Source of the DNA: Dirofilaria immitis
Lineage: Eukaryota; Nematoda; Chromadorea; Rhabditida; Onchocercidae
Reading direction: 5' to 3'
DNA: 64,000 nt
Assembly: GCA_024305405.1 (NCBI GenBank)
Contig: JAKNDB010000064.1
Span: forward strand, 1,178,001 to 1,242,000
Shown: one piece after another, positions 52,850 through 64,000 of the stretch
How the letters are laid out: each line of letters starts with the position of its first letter
Position numbering within the stretch: position 1 is the first letter of the stretch
Program-made: the position numbers and the translations under genes
The notes under the pieces: model-generated
Seen by the model: the letters and a program-made list of their open reading frames with translations, nothing else
The model's database searches: none
Told to the model about the DNA's origin: nothing

Positions 52850-52950
52850 ACCGATGAATTCGCCTCTCTTCGCTGCACTCACCTCAATTTGTTTTCCTGG
52901 CGATCCGACCGGTGTTCAACGGTTGGCCATCAATTGTCCGTATTCATTAT
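52850..52950. other. Short GC-richer island
   Basis: About 100 bases stand out from the AT-rich background (contains TCCTGGCGATCCGACCGGTG). Both strands are partly open, and GTGAGT on the minus strand could be a donor, but no protein is recognisable. It may be a relic exon or a piece of a mobile element. Confidence 0.3.
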
Positions 52951-54223
52951 TTATTGATGAATTAATTTGGTCGTTAGATTTTGGAATTTTCGCTATCAAA
53001 TTTTCATTTTTAGACAAATTTTTTGATATGAACTTTTTTAAAAGAAAAAACTTTTGATAAAATAAACAGGAAATACCTGAAATGACAATTTTACATGTAA
53101 TTTTGAAAGTTTTTCTTTTTTCTCTCTTTTAGTAGCATCGCCCAAATATTATCTACAGGAATTATCACTTAGATTTGTTAATTAATGAAAAAAAAATGGC
53201 AATAATTATTTATTATTACGGGTAAATTAACTTAAACAAAAAACTATCATGCAAATATTTTTGCTAATTTGAAATGATAAATTTTACCCGTAATTTTGAA
53301 AAGTTTTTTTACTAACTGTACTTTACGATTGTCGAGAAGTATCATTTGAAATTTTTTGTTAAATATTAAAAAAAAATGGTCGAAGAGATTAATCAATCTT
53401 TTCAATCAATCATTTTACATCGATCAAATGGTCGAAGTATTTGTTATCTAAAAAAAATAATCAATTAATAAATTATCATTTTTTCAATAACTATTTTTAC
53501 ATCGCTAAAGAAAATTTTTATGTGAAATTGATTAACAATTTTCATTTTAGTTTAAATAATTTTTTAAAAACAAAAATTTGTCTTTTTTCAAAAATTATTG
53601 TTTAGTTTAAGTAAAAATTTATTCATACAATTTAAGCAATGTAATTTATTTGTCAGATTTAAAATGGCTGAATTTTTTTAAAAAATTTTTTTTCTTCCTT
53701 CATTTTTTGCCTCGTCAAATTTCAAAAATTTCGGTTTGATTTCATTGCTTTTTCTCTCATCCTAGCTTAAAAAAATTTTACTAGAAATTGTCTTTTTTAT
53801 TCTTCAGAAAGTTTCGTCTTTTTTTCCATTTCAAATGATTGTTTGTAATGTTGAAATATTCTCTTACAAAGAATTTTTCTGAATCTTGAAACATTTTCTT
53901 ATATGGGAGAAATCTTATTCTCGAAATATTCTATTACTAATATTCATTCTGAATCTCGAAATATCCTGTTACTAATATCCATTCTGAATCTCGAAACATT
54001 TTCTTACACAGCATCATTTTGAATCTCGCTGAAAATATCTTGCATCCGATTATTTTCAATCTCGAAATATCCTCTTACATGTGATTAGATGTAAGATTTA
54101 TTTGCATACTAATTTATCTGATTTATTTAAAATTTTAATTTGAATAAATAATGAGTAGAACAAAAAAAGCAAAAATCTGAAGAAAAATTTTAATTAATCA
54201 ATTCAATTTCAAAAAAAATTTGA

Positions 54224-54523
54224 TTAATTAATTTTGAGCATATGAGTATTTAAATTCAATGATTGCAAGAAACTTCTCCAACTTCCAAAACAAATATATA
54301 GTTTCTCATCGGCATGAGTCCGCCCGTGGCTATTCAAGTGTGAGAATTGCAAGAAATTTTTCCCGCATTCCAGACAATTGTAAGGTTTCTCATTGGTATG
54401 AATTCGCATATAATTTATTAACATCATTTTTACAGTAAAATTTTTCTTACATTGAGGACAACTGTAAGGCTTTTCACCACGGTATGAATTCTCATATGGG
54501 TTTACCACTGTATCATATTTCAA
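54224..54523 (-). CDS. C2H2 zinc-finger sequence, incomplete
   Basis: The frame holds YSCPQCKKNFTVKMMLINYM, then YNCLECGKNFLQFSHLNSHG with TNEKPY and ADEKLY linkers, and a third finger where the second Cys is gone (ICFGSWRSF). The preceding finger is out of frame by two inserted bases in the linker near 54483. It resembles the fingers at 55.6-56.3 kb and may be a decayed duplicate or distal exon of that gene. Confidence 0.6.
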   Translation of the reverse strand: MKYDTVVNPYENSYRGEKPYSCPQCKKNFTVKMMLINYMRIHTNEKPYNCLECGKNFLQFSHLNSHGRTHADEKLYICFGSWRSFLQSLNLNTHMLKIN

Positions 54524-55589
54524 ATGTATTGATCAAATTTATGATGTAATTTTTAACATTTTTAGCATATCACAACTATTATCAAATCTATTCATATCAC
54601 ACTATCAAACATTTTTGAACATATTGAAAATTTGAAGAATACTAATTATAATGGCAAATTTATATTTATTCATTTTTGTATTGCATACAAATTTTTTATT
54701 GTTTACATGTCATCTAATAAATTTCATATAATCACTTTTGACATTTCAAATATGAAAATACATTTTTGAGCAAATGAAAAATTACTAATATTAATTAATA
54801 AATTTTTCATTTATTAAATATTATAGAAAGCACTTTTTTCTTTCGAAAAAATATTCTGTAATTAATTAATTTTTAAATTTCTGAAATTGTTGAAAATGAA
54901 ATAAATTAAAAGTCTAATGTCTACTTTTTTTTCACTCATATTAGTCGTCAAATTCATAATTTATTTTGCACAATTAATTATAACATTTTGAAATAAAAGT
55001 TAATATAATTAGGTGAAATATTATTAGAATGAAACATATTTTTCGATTTTTGGAGTTTTAATTTTATTTCAAATTGAAAGTTTATAAATAGTAAATTTAA
55101 AATTTTAATTCCTGGTTGTTTTGATGATTAAAAACTCAATTAATGATTTTATAAACTCTCAAACTGGAAAAGAGATTTAGTATTTCTTATTTTAATTTCA
55201 TGATAAATGATCATCCAATTAAATTTTTGCATTAAGTGCACTAGCGCAATTGCTATGTAAAATTGATTTTCGACTTTGTTATCAAGTACTATCACTAGGC
55301 AAAAATACTGTTCCAATTCCACCTTGTTTAGCTTATAGAAGTGTTATCGGAAAAGCAATTAAAATTCATATTTTTTTCGCTTATAGAATTTAATTAAATT
55401 ATTCAGGAAAAACAAAAACAAAAATTCTAGGTATTTTTATTTCAAACATATATATAAATTTTACAATATAAAAGAAATTAAGAAAAGCATAAAAATGAGG
55501 TTGTAATACAAATAAAATATGTGTAAATAAAGGCAAAAATATATTCAACTATTAGAGTATGCTATTATTGTTTCATATGAATGGCTTCT

Positions 55590-56679
<1,090 letters not shown>

Positions 56680-56979
56680 TCTCTCAATTTCTAAAAATAT
56701 TCAAATTTAGCAATACGTTGAAGAAATAGCACCATCTGATTGCACATCCTATAAACGATTCGATTTTGAGAAGAAATTTTTCTGGCAAGTATTTTTCTAA
56801 ATAATATTGAAAAATAAAGATCCTGCAATCAATACTGGCAGCATTCCTCACTTATATCATAAACATAATAAGTTATTCCTACTGGATATCGCCTTCAGAT
56901 ATTATACAGCAAAATTTGAAAAAACTTATAACTAAAGAAATAATAATATTGTAGTAGGAAGAAGGTTACAAGATCTTTA

Positions 56980-58560
56980 CAAAATCATTTCTATCAGCCT
57001 CAATTATATAAATCATCAATAATAGGAATCGTCAATAATATGAATCGTCACTAACTGTACATAGAAATTCAGTCTAGTATAATAGAAATAATAATTCATG
57101 TCTAATAATGAAGGGGAGATTATTTGATCAATGATTAATGTCATTGTTTAATCTTTTATATCAATAATTTATGCAAAGCAGTTATACGTTTTTTTCCATA
57201 ATTTCATTTTATTTCAATTTTTCATACATCCTAAATGAGGCCGTATTAGCGGAAAGCGGAAAATCATATTAATAAATGTTTTGCATTCGATATATATATT
57301 ATTTATACATGTCGAAATAGTTTCATTAATGTTTTTGCTCAGATTTGTAAATTCTTAACTAAATTTGAACTTATTTTTAAATTTGATATATATGCATTAA
57401 GTTTAAAATTAAATGTAATCGAATTGAAAATTTCCAGTTGGTTCATGGTTTTGCTAACATAAAAATTATAAATGCACATTGCTCAAGTAATTATGCATTG
57501 ATCATTAATTTGGATAATAATGAATTGAAATTTCGTATTTTGGAACTATCATAAATGCACAATGACATGTAAAATTCGTTTATTTATATAAACAAAAACA
57601 AAAGTTTCGTAACGATTGTTTTCTTTTTCAAAATTCCTTTGCAAATAAAAATGAATGAGAATTAACAAAACCGTTAAACCGTTGAACTTATCAGTGATCA
57701 TTGAAAATAAGCTGCCTGCTTGGATTCTATATTAACAAAAAGAAGAACAAAAATATGATCAATAGCTAAAGCGTAACAATTTTTAGCGAAATTAATTCAA
57801 CGAAATGAAGAAGTTAATATAAATCAGTCTTTCGACATAATCAAGCAGCAAAAGGAAATTAAAGGTAAGATTAATCAATAATATTTTTCAGAAGAAACTT
57901 GGGATTAAACAGCAATAACTCCGCAAACATATAATCACAAACGAAAGGCTAATACGAAAAAGATAAGTAAAAGACCTTGCATTTTTGCAATAAGAATCAT
58001 TTCTATCAGCTTCAATTGTACTACACACATAAATACTCGTTCCGATCGGAGTTAAATCTACGTGTAATAGAAATATATTCCATATGTAATAATGAAGGGA
58101 GAAGATTATATGGTCAATGTTCAACGCCACTGTTTAATCCTGTATATCAAAAGAATTTATTTGAATTACTGTTACTGTATTGTTTGAAATAATATATGCA
58201 AAGCACTGTTACTGTATTGTTTGAAATAATATATGCAAAACACTGTTACTGTATTGTTTGAAATAATATATGCAAAACACTGTTACTGTATTGTTTGAAA
58301 TAATATATGCAAAACACTGTTACTGTATTGTTTGAAATAATATATGCAAAGCAGTTATACATTTTTTTTCATAATTTTATTTTATTTCAATTTCTCATAC
58401 ATTCTAAATGAAACCATATTAGCGCAGAGACGAAAATAGTACTAATAAATCTTTTTTATTAAGATATACATTTATATATGTCGAAATATTTTCATCAACA
58501 TTTTTGCTCGGATCTGCAAATTCTTAACTAAATTTAAACTTATCATTAGAGATGAATGAA
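56980..58560 (+). repeat. Direct duplication, two ~0.5-kb copies
   Basis: 56980-57400 and 57985-58560 share blocks in the same order: ATCATTTCTATCAGC, TAATAATGAAGGG, GCAAAGCAGTTATAC, TTTTATTTCAATTT and a TAAATGA...TATTAGCG block. The second copy is longer because a 37-bp minisatellite expanded inside it. Confidence 0.75.
58168..58352 (+). repeat. 37-bp tandem repeat, about five copies
   Basis: The unit contains CACTGTTACTGTATTG and TTTGAAATAATATATGC. Copies are identical except at the AAAG/AAAA ends. It lies within the second copy of the 0.5-kb duplication. Confidence 0.95.
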
Positions 58561-60060
58561 AAGATGATAATATTTGAAATATCGATATTTCAAACTTCAC
58601 ATAAAAAAGCATTAAGCATAAAAGAGTTCGTCACAATCAGAAAGAAATCATTGACACCAAACAAAAACATTTAAAAATTGAAAATGTGACACTAAGAGAC
58701 GACAACTTGCTTAAATGTCATCCTAGCCTAAGTGCTTATCGAACATCTGCCTCTATTACTATTTTAGGTAAAGTAATTACATCATTTATTTCAACAATTT
58801 TTTTTTTTAAATGGTGCTGATCGTGATCAAGTCATTCTTATAAATATAAGTTTTGTGGAACCATCTTCTAAATAATCGTTTTTTTATTTTTCAGTGAAAT
58901 AATGGAATTTAAAGATATTTGATCATTTAGAAGGCAATCATAAGAAATGTTATTATGAGTAGCTTACAAGAGCATAACCGTCTAAATTTTTATAAAAATG
59001 ATTATCGCTTTGTTTATTAACGGTATGTGATTTCTTTATACTTTAGTATTAATAAAATGTATTATCCATGCTATCTATGCAATTAGCGATAAAACTTGTT
59101 CGTGAAATATGGTTAGAACGAAAGAATACAAGGTATTCAGTTTTAAGACTTACCTATTGTTTTTATTTAATTCTATATTTTAATATCTCTATTAGCGTAA
59201 TATCGACTTTCAGTATCTCCTAAAAAGTTACTATTATGGATATTGATTCTAGTTCTGTCATTTATGTTATCGAAGGCAATGATTATAATCTAAGTTGCGT
59301 GGCATCCAAGGAAAATCTCATGCAATTATAAATTGGCATATTCATGAGAAGAAGATTGAGGACAATAGTCTAACGATGGACAGAAATAAATACAAATCAT
59401 ACAATAAATAATCAACAATTAAAATGCGAAGCTAGATGAGCCATTTGTTGTCATAAAAACTTTGAGAGTTTTATGTTAGTAGTAAGTTTCTTAGATTTTA
59501 ACGGTTTTTTCGACCGATAGTCTTTGAAAAAAAATAATTTTGTGTATAAAAAGTGTTTTCGGTTCCATTGCGGTGAGCTATTGTACGTTAAGTTAATCAA
59601 AGCAGACGACTGATGATTATAGCGGAAGAAATCACGAAACTTCTTTGTTTAATTCAAATTCAATTGTAGAATTGATGTGGACTTTTCTAGTTATTGCCAA
59701 TTCCGAACTGTTGTTTGAAGAAAAACGCGATAATCGATCGTAAGTTTAATAACATAAGCTATTTCTGCTTCAGATCTTATTCAGTGCCATTGCAATTCTG
59801 TAGCTCTACCATTCATGTTGTCTTGATTCAAATACTTTAAGGAATCAAGAGTATGATGGATATGAGATGGAAAGTATTGTTGAGTTCATTCCAGCGGAAG
59901 AGATGGATAGTGATTAGATCCGGTGCGTTACATTTTATCCGCAATGGATTGAGCACAAAGTTGCAATATATCCGTTGAATATTCTTTGTAAATTGTATTT
60001 TTCGCTGCAGTTTTTGCATATAATTTACCTAGATGAATGTATAGTCTTTAGTTGCTCCGC
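58560..60060 (+). CDS. Ig-domain protein, frame-broken or partial
   Basis: Exon ending at 58767 reads HLKIENVTLRDDNLLKCHPS and ASITIL, the end of an Ig domain, then a GTAAAG donor. The next exon after TTTCAG (about 59212) gives VSPKKVTIMDIDSSS and VIEGNDYNLSCVAS, then INWHIHEKKIEDN: Cys then Trp at the expected Ig spacing. Adding one A near 59225 and one T near 59325 restores the frame. Further exons may be 59670-59740 (LMWTFLVIANSELLFEE) and from 59772 (STIHVV ... YEMESIVEFIPAEEMDSD). Leader MIIFEISIF near 58571 could be the start. Ig proteins of this kind are cell-surface or matrix adhesion proteins. I cannot name the family member. Confidence 0.42.
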
Positions 60061-61209
60061 GTATGATATAATACATGGCTTTTATCGATTTTTATCAAGG
60101 AAGATGATTATTTTAATGAAAATTTAACGTTATCTATCTGATCCATCAGTAAGTACTTGGAGATGGCGAAAAAATGATTCATATTTTAAGCATGTATAGG
60201 AGCTATTACGCGAGCGGTACGTTTTTCACTTCATCAGGTTTTTTTTTTTTATTTTTGAAGCCTACTTATTAATCGATTTTAAGAAATCGTTTACAAGGTT
60301 GGTCCTTTTCTGGACGTTCAGTTATCAGATTTGATAGCAGTCTTTTTATGTTCATAGCAAGATCTATCAGTGAGGATACGGTCCATATCATAATTCATGT
60401 GATTGTAAAATGTAAGCATTTTTGTCTTATCATGAATCTTTTCTGAGTTTATTCGCTAATAAAATCATCAGGCATGAATGAATATAAATTTGCCATTTTA
60501 TTATAATTAATTTTCTTCAATTTTTCAATATTTATTATATTATATGTTCAATTAAATGTTTGACAATGTAATATGAATAGATTTGATAATAGTTGTAATA
60601 TGTTAAAAATGCTATCATAAATTTGATTAATACATTTGAAATATGATAATAAAATGTGTGATATATTTAATTAGTATAGAAGTTAAAAAAGAAATTGATT
60701 TAATTGAAAAAAAAAAAAGAAACTTACATCATCAACATAAAATAGCGTACACTAATGATTGTTTACATTCAAAAATAAGTTTAATCAATTTTTGATAAGA
60801 AAAATAAATGATGACGAAAAAAAGTAAATAAAATGATAATAAAAATAAATAAATTTAAATTTAATTATTGCTAAAATTTTTGTTAATTTTGATTTAAATT
60901 TTTCATCCTTCAACATAAGTTTCAATCGGTTTAAACATTTTTACTTTTGCAAACATAGTGATAGACGAAAAAAAAATGATATTTTGATCATAATACATTA
61001 TTTAACATTGTATATTGAATTTAAATATAGACTGAAACTAAACATTTCGATGCAATTAAAGTGATCTTTGATTATAAATGAGTATCATTTCTCGACTAAT
61101 AATGACTACAATGTCGGTAGAATTTCACAAAAAAAAAAAACCATTTGATATTAATAATGGAAGTAGCCCTTTCATGCTTTCGATATTTCGTCAATGCCTT
61201 TGAATGCTA

Positions 61210-61383
61210 ATGTTTTTATATATGTATGTGTGTGTATATATATAATATGTGTTATGTATGTGGTATATATATAATGCATGTTTGTGTATATGTGTGTGTG
61301 TGTCTGTGTGTCTGTGTGTGTCTGTGTGTGTCTGTGTGTGTGTGCATGTATGTGTGTGTGTGTGTGTGTGCATATGTGTGTGT
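61210..61383 (+). repeat. TG/TGTC microsatellite
   Basis: A long run of TG dinucleotides with interspersed TGTCTG units and TATA-rich ends. Shadow frames of His/Thr on the minus strand come from it. Confidence 0.95.
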
Positions 61384-61483
61384 TTTGATCAAAACAAGGA
61401 CATAATGCTTATCGATTTTCGTTAACACATTCAATAAGTAGTGTGGATAATATTGTCTAATTACTCAATTACTTGTATAGGTT

Positions 61484-61526
61484 CCTAAGCCTAAGCCTAA
61501 GCTTAAACCTAAGCCTAAACCTAGGC
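61484..61526 (-). repeat. Interstitial telomere repeats (TTAGGC)n
   Basis: Seven tandem hexamers on the plus strand: CCTAAG three times, then CTTAAA, CCTAAG, CCTAAA and CCTAGG. On the minus strand this is TTAGGC, the nematode telomere repeat. It lies directly beside a GC-rich island. Confidence 0.85.
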
Positions 61527-61730
61527 ACAATTCAAATTCAATTCAACGGTCAGTCAGGACCAGCTATTCGACACAGCTCAAGTTCAACCCGACAGTTACG
61601 GCGAAGTTCGGAAACACAGCCCAGCAATTCGGACGACAGTTCGACGTAACAGGAACGCAGTTCAAAGTCATGAAAAATAGTAGTGGCGGTACGAGCGAGG
61701 AACGACAGACCCCAACAAAATGATACAACC
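61527..61730. other. GC-rich island beside telomere repeats
   Basis: About 200 bases with far higher GC than the rest of the window, rich in CAGTTCG-like words. On the minus strand TTTTGTTGGGGTCTGTCG resembles the start of an LTR-retrotransposon internal region. No protein is recognisable. A retroelement end or subtelomeric sequence is possible. Confidence 0.4.
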
Positions 61731-62216
61731 TATCAGTAAGCATTAAGATATTTGTTCGTATTCTTTGATATATATCTATGTTCGTTCTCTTTGGGATTCT
61801 TGTATATTACGCATTTGATTCAGATCCTTGTATAAGTACGATATTGTATTTATAAAATCGTGTAAGCCCAAATATAAAAACAGGTTCTCTTTTCCTATTC
61901 GAAAGAAAGAAATTTAAAAATTGCCTCTTGTTTAAATTTTTTTTTTTCTGAACAGTAATGTCGGATAAGACTAATACGGACTATCGTTTATAACATTTTG
62001 TATGACTATTGAAGGCTTTGTCTTGTATAATATTTTGTAAACAAATAAAAGTTGAATGAAATTTCTTTCCTAATATATGACGAGAACATAATATTGAAAC
62101 TAAGGAAACCTAAGGCAATAAGATTAAAATAAGACATTGCTCCTTCTACAAAAAAGATCATTGGAACAGCAAATATTTATTTGTAAAACAACAACTGCCA
62201 CACTTATATAAACTTA

Positions 62217-62395
62217 ATTATGCTTATATGGACTTGACTTGAATTATGCTTATATGGACTTGAATTATGCTTATATGGACTTGAATTATGCTTATATGGA
62301 CTTGAATTATGCTTATATGGACTTGAATTATGCTTATATGGACTTGAATTATGCTTATATGGACTTGAATTATGCTTATATGGACTTGAACATGC
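62217..62395 (+). repeat. 21-bp tandem repeat, about eight copies
   Basis: The unit translates as NYAYMDL in the plus frame. Copies are identical over 62236-62385. Because the unit is divisible by three it opens a short frame, but there is no sign that it is translated. Confidence 0.95.
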
Positions 62396-62399
62396 TTAA

Positions 62400-63419
62400 A
62401 TTGTTTTCAAACAGAGTTTCCGATATTTTTATCAAAAATTAATGCGTAAATAACACGGAAGCATCCAACTAAAAGAAAGTGAAAATGACAGAAAAAAAAT
62501 GGGATATGCTTTTGGAATTTTATTCTAAACCTAAATTAACTCATTTATATTTTCCATGCAATAAATTTTTTATTCAGTTAATTTTCGCCTGAGATGGGCA
62601 TATCAGTTAATTTGTGACGGTATGGTCTAGTATCTTAAGTTAATGAATTTTCCGCATATAGTTTCCTTATCATGTCCAATGATTTTCTTCAAGAAATAAG
62701 CAATGGAACTTTTGAGCTGATGTTAATTGTAGTATTATTATAATTCATTATTTCAAAATTATCTTGGGTATTATTTAAAAGATGCGTGTAAATTTAGTTA
62801 GTCCCTTTTTCACTATATGAATCATTTTTTTAAGCTTTTTACCAAGTTTTTTTACCAAATTTGGAGCCAGACAAATAATAGTATGCAGTGATGCTTTTCA
62901 TTGATCGAACTCTAATTTTTTACTTTAAATGATTATGTAAAAATTGCTATCAGAAATTCAATCAGTCCAAATTTCATACGTTAAAAGATTATAATGATAT
63001 TTCGCTGTTCATTTGGAATCGCCAACTCTTATTACCACAGCAATATAATGTATGCTTAATTATTGCCGCTCAATTTTGAACATTATTATTTTAAAACTTT
63101 TTGCGAATTTTCATAAATATCTCATAACCATGAATATCTTGCTTTGATTAAGTAAAAATTGCTAAATAATAAATATTCTAAGAAATATATATAGTTAGAA
63201 TTGAAACTAAATGATTGACTTTGTAAACCTCTATCATCAGTATTACCTCATTGAACAATCATTGAATTAATCTTGGAGACCAGCAGTACAATATGTTATT
63301 ATTTAATTTGCTTATTAGTCGCTTATTTATTAAATATTTATAGCTAACATCTCTCACGCCTAATGGAAATGATATTCTAAACCGATTAACCGAGATTTGC
63401 TTACTTCAAACATATTACA
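62400..63419. other. Intergenic, no gene seen
   Basis: AT-rich sequence downstream (minus sense) of the partial gene at 63.4-63.6 kb. Nothing else noticed. Confidence 0.5.
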
Positions 63420-63590
63420 TTACGATGACAATACAAGTCGTTCACGAGGCACATTCAAAATATCATTTAGGTGAATAAAGAGAACAAAGAAAGATGTGCT
63501 AATAAAATAATTAAACAAAGATACTTACACATTGCGATGTCTATCCTGTGCCTCGAGAAGTTTAGAATATCTTCTCGGTAATGGAATTAT
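63420..63590 (-). CDS. Last two exons of an unidentified gene
   Basis: Exon 63529-63590 follows a GTAG acceptor and reads IIPLPRRYSKLLEAQDRHRN, then a GTAAGT donor in phase 2. Exon 63420-63498 follows TTATTAG and continues in the right phase with TSFFVLFIHLNDIL, ending VPRERLVLSS and TAA at 63420-63422. The matching phases support a real gene whose 5' part lies beyond the window. I do not recognise the protein. Confidence 0.45.
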
Positions 63591-64000
63591 CTACCTGATT
63601 TGCTTGAAATTTGTGTTTCGCTCATTGATATAGCCCAGCTAATACTAATTCAATTTATCAAATTAAAATAAAACATTGATTTCAAACTGAATTTTTAATT
63701 TCATGTTAAGTTAACTTTATGCATTCATTTATGCTTATCATAGATTTTTTCTCCAACATTGCAAAATTCGTTGTAATGGTAATAAAAAAAAAAAAACATG
63801 AATTGTAAAATTTATATCATCTTCAGGAAAATTGAATGATTTCCAGCTTCATAATATTTATTCCATATTCGATAAAAAAAACGCTATCGATTTAATTGTT
63901 TTTAAATGATCACATATATTTGCTACTATGATATCTTATATGGAATAACTTATCTGCTAAATCCAAACTATCATATTCTCAATTTAACTGCTGAGAATAT

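Noticed and set aside
53300..54070. T-rich tract with repeated TCTCGAAATAT-like words
   Set aside because: Words such as GAATCTCGAAA recur a few times near 53880-54060, but spacing is irregular and no unit could be defined; left as low-complexity sequence.
61191..61434. His/Thr-rich frames on the minus strand
   Set aside because: They are translations of the TG microsatellite.

Overview
The window reads as nuclear DNA of a nematode, most likely a parasitic spirurid or filarial worm. The base composition is very AT-rich and genes carry short exons with TTTCAG-type acceptors. There is a cuticle collagen gene, a Fer-family SH2/tyrosine kinase of the kind expanded in nematodes, blocks of the nematode telomere repeat TTAGGC, a nematode-like 18S rRNA copy, and a small scrap of two bacterial genes (dnaB and coaE) that best fits old DNA from a Wolbachia-like endosymbiont. 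The species assignment is inference.

Layout. 3.0-9.2 kb (+): a gene with short charged exons and a huge Gly-rich exon built from a 255-bp tandem repeat. 11.1-13.4 kb (-): a secreted pepsin-fold protein whose two catalytic motifs are both altered. 15.3-15.8 kb (+): a small Gly/Tyr-rich secreted-peptide candidate. 16.2-18.3 kb: a hairpin repeat, a probable solo LTR and a decayed C2H2 zinc-finger gene. 19.4-26.5 kb (-): SH2-tyrosine kinase, 11 exons. 27.1-27.4 kb: bacterial dnaB and coaE scraps. 31.2-31.9 kb (-): pseudogene made of a zinc-finger 3' end plus a POLD2 3' end. 32.1-35.0 kb (-): POLD2, the DNA polymerase delta B-subunit, 8 exons. 36.0-37.2 kb: truncated 18S rRNA copy. 37.2-37.9 kb (-): exons of an unidentified protein. 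38.5-39.5 kb (-): C2H2 zinc-finger protein with a signal-peptide first exon. 41.4-41.9 kb (+): another zinc-finger/POLD2 relic. 45.3-47.7 kb (+): cuticle collagen. 51 kb (+): a third POLD2 relic. 54.2-56.7 kb (-): one or two more C2H2 genes, one again with a hydrophobic leader exon. 58.6-60.1 kb (+): Ig-like domain gene. 61-62.4 kb: telomere-like repeats, GC-rich island, minisatellites. 63.4-63.6 kb (-): last exons of a gene running off the right edge.

Almost every gene shows reading-frame breaks that are repaired by adding one base to an A, T or G run. This points to homopolymer undercalling in an unpolished long-read assembly rather than widespread pseudogenisation, so frame-broken genes here should not be called pseudogenes on that ground alone.

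The most interesting items are the zinc-finger genes with secretory-type leader exons, the probably inactive aspartic-protease homologue, the spread of POLD2 3'-end pieces together with zinc-finger sequence, the endosymbiont-derived scrap, and the recently homogenised repeat protein.
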